From: Mycobacterium sp. ACS1612
GTDB taxonomy: Bacteria > Actinomycetota > Actinomycetes > Mycobacteriales > Mycobacteriaceae
Reading direction: 5' to 3'
NCBI RefSeq assembly: GCF_001667505.1
Contig: NZ_LZHZ01000035.1
Location: 170,650 to 234,649 of the forward strand
DNA length: 64,000 nucleotides
Made by a program: the position numbers and the translations under genes. Each line of letters starts with the position of its first letter. Within the stretch, counting starts at the first letter, position 1. This document shows, in pieces, positions 62,686 through 64,000 of the stretch. Below the pieces are notes generated by a model. It saw nothing but the letters and a program-made list of their open reading frames with translations. It made no database searches and was not told the origin of the DNA.

Positions 62686-63467
62686 ATGACGCAGCCGATC
62701 AACGAGTATCGCCACCCTCGTGAAATCGCCGACGAATTGGACGAATCCGGCGTGGTATGCCTCCGGAATGCCGTCCCGACGAATGGCTTGCCCATGCGCG
62801 AGAAGACATCGAGGATCGGCTCCGAACCCATGGCACGCGCGATCACTTCATACAATCTCCGCAGGACGACGAAGACAGCGATGCAGCGGTTTTCATCAAG
62901 AGCCGCTCGGTCGTGTCACTGCTCACCGACATCGTCTGCGCCCGCTTCCCCGACGATCCCGGCACTCTGCAATTGACCGGTTCCGCATTGCGAATAGTTG
63001 CCGGTCCGCGCGGCGAAGGCGACGCGTATTGGTTTCACTACGACGCCAGCGTCGTGACGATGGTGGTACCGATTTTTCTGCCAGAAGCCGCACCCGGGGA
63101 CGCAGGCGAGTTGGTCGGTCTCTTCAACAAACGACCGTTCCGGCGTTCTGTTTTCGCCAACATCGTCGACAAAGCCGTCGGACAAAGTGCCTTCTATCGC
63201 AAACACATTCTCGGAAAGCTCGATAATGCCGGCTATCTGCACCGAGTCGACATGAAAGTCGGAGACGCATACCTGTTCTGGGGTTATCGCAGCCTGCACG
63301 GCAATATGCCGTGCGAATCCGGAGCCCTGCGCGCCACATTGCTGCTCCATTTCGGTCGTCCGCACGGATCGAGCAAGGCGTTGACGACAGCTGTCCGCAT
63401 TGGCCAGTCGCTGCGCAGCATCGGGCAGAAACCAAGTGACGAGGAAACTGCGGTCGCCGCGCACTGA
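62686..63467 (+). pseudogene. phytanoyl-CoA-dioxygenase-like gene with a frame break
   Basis: The gene begins at ATG 62686 (REIADELDESGVVCLRNAVP) in one frame and continues from about 62780 in another (PDEWLAHAREDIEDRLRTHG). Joined, they give an Fe(II)/2-oxoglutarate-type dioxygenase of about 260 residues. WFHYDASVVTMVVPIFLP (with HxD) and GYRSLHGNMP (distal His) could be the metal ligands. The join needs one base gained or lost near 62775-62785, either a real mutation or a sequencing error. A start at 62757 for the second part alone would lose the first strand. Confidence 0.65.
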
Positions 63468-63502
63468 CCGCAGCTATTTCGCACCAGCGTTAGCATCGGG
63501 GG

Positions 63503-64000
63503 GTGACTGAGCGCGAAGCCCCGCCGGGTTTGGGCTTCGATTACCGGCAGGACGACCCGTACGAAAGCGACGGGTGGTTCGGCGCTGAGCAGGTCGCCGA
63601 GCCGACATACGTGTACGAGGTTTCCCCTGAGCCTCGACGCGAACCCCCTCCCCCTGTGCAGCAGAACCGGGGGGAGACGCGCCCTGCGCCCCCGGCTCGT
63701 CCAATGACCAGTCCGACCGTGAACACCTGGACCGTCAACGGCCAGCTTCGCGCGTCGGACAGCAGCACTCTGACGTTTCGGCGTCCCCCGAAGCCGTGGT
63801 ACAGGTCCAAGCAGGCCGGCATAGGGTTCCTTGTCGTCGCGGCGGCTGCGGTGATCGTGCCGATCGTCTGGCTCGTTCTGCCCGACAACTCCGCTCCGGC
63901 TCCGGGTCCGTCGACCTCTGTCGCCCCGCAGCCGTCCACGCCGGAACCGACGCCAACCACCGCTTCCTCGACGCCGGTGAACTTACCGCCGCCACCACCC
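63503..64000 (+). CDS. proline-rich single-pass membrane protein, 3' end cut by the window
   Basis: The open frame runs past the window end. The start is a GTG at 63503 (MTEREAPPGLGFDYRQDDPY). The cytoplasmic part has Pro/Glu-rich stretches, then WYRSKQAGIGFLVVAAAAVI and PIVWLVLP as one membrane helix near residues 98-120, and a Pro/Thr/Ser-rich outer segment (GPSTSVAPQPSTPEPTPTTA). This plan is common in mycobacterial envelope proteins. The remaining domain lies outside the window. Confidence 0.65.
   Translation, partial: MTEREAPPGLGFDYRQDDPYESDGWFGAEQVAEPTYVYEVSPEPRREPPPPVQQNRGETRPAPPARPMTSPTVNTWTVNGQLRASDSSTLTFRRPPKPWYRSKQAGIGFLVVAAAAVIVPIVWLVLPDNSAPAPGPSTSVAPQPSTPEPTPTTASSTPVNLPPPPP

Overview
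The window looks like chromosome from a high-GC actinobacterium, most likely a mycobacterium of the Mycolicibacterium/Mycobacterium type. The evidence is two predicted F420-dependent enzymes (an LLM-class oxidoreductase and a PPOX-class protein), a cutinase remnant, several small secreted proteins of mycobacterial style, an arylamine N-acetyltransferase, a CopD protein, and frequent GTG/TTG starts. No rRNA, tRNA, CRISPR array, integrase or transposase was recognised.

The left flank (1-18 kb) holds metabolic and membrane genes separated by long, decayed intergenic stretches: a GMC oxidoreductase, a PNPOx-like protein, an arylamine N-acetyltransferase, a LysE-type exporter with a LysR regulator, a PAS protein, a small secreted protein, a truncated DUF417 protein, a DoxX protein, a lysozyme-like secreted protein, CopD, an LLM oxidoreductase and a secreted PAP2/haloperoxidase-like protein carrying autotransporter-type repeats. 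Fragments of a cutinase, a quinone oxidoreductase and perhaps a large regulator lie between them. Several perfect palindromes and duplicated promoter-like segments point to small regulons.

The centre (about 18.2-51.4 kb) is one leftward, tightly packed gene cluster for an extracellular contractile injection system (eCIS, an Afp/PVC-like headless phage tail). In transcription order it has: a LuxR response regulator, a degenerate receiver-like protein, a DUF4255 cap protein, a beta-repeat protein, a giant sheath protein, tube 1, sheath 2, tube 2, a DUF5908-like small protein, a LysM hub protein, a gp27-like hub, a gpV-like spike, an unknown spike-associated protein, a gp25-like protein, a baseplate J wedge, a tail protein with an NHL-like domain, three fibre-like proteins sharing an N-terminal module, a small coiled coil, an unknown conserved protein and a AAA+ ATPase. 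It ends with a cargo section: one DUF4157 protein with a C-terminal HNH-like motif, one broken cargo gene, and one DUF4157 protein whose C-terminal part has the metal-binding signature of a nucleic-acid/nucleotide deaminase toxin. The two intact cargo genes share a 553-bp leader that I count as differing at only two bases, so cargo tips appear to be swapped behind a common delivery leader. No capsid, portal, terminase or type VI membrane-complex gene is present, which separates the cluster from a prophage and from T6SS.

The right flank (51.4-64 kb) starts with about 2 kb with no confident gene. It continues with a small secreted protein, a helical mycobacterial protein, a PPOX F420-type protein divergent from a MerR regulator over a perfect inverted repeat, a DHFR-like reductase, a MOSC protein, a proline-rich secreted protein, an AraC / VOC / UvrA-like ABC operon, a large secreted phosphoesterase, a frame-broken phytanoyl-CoA-dioxygenase-like gene with a possible leaderless start, and the 5' part of a proline-rich membrane protein running off the end.
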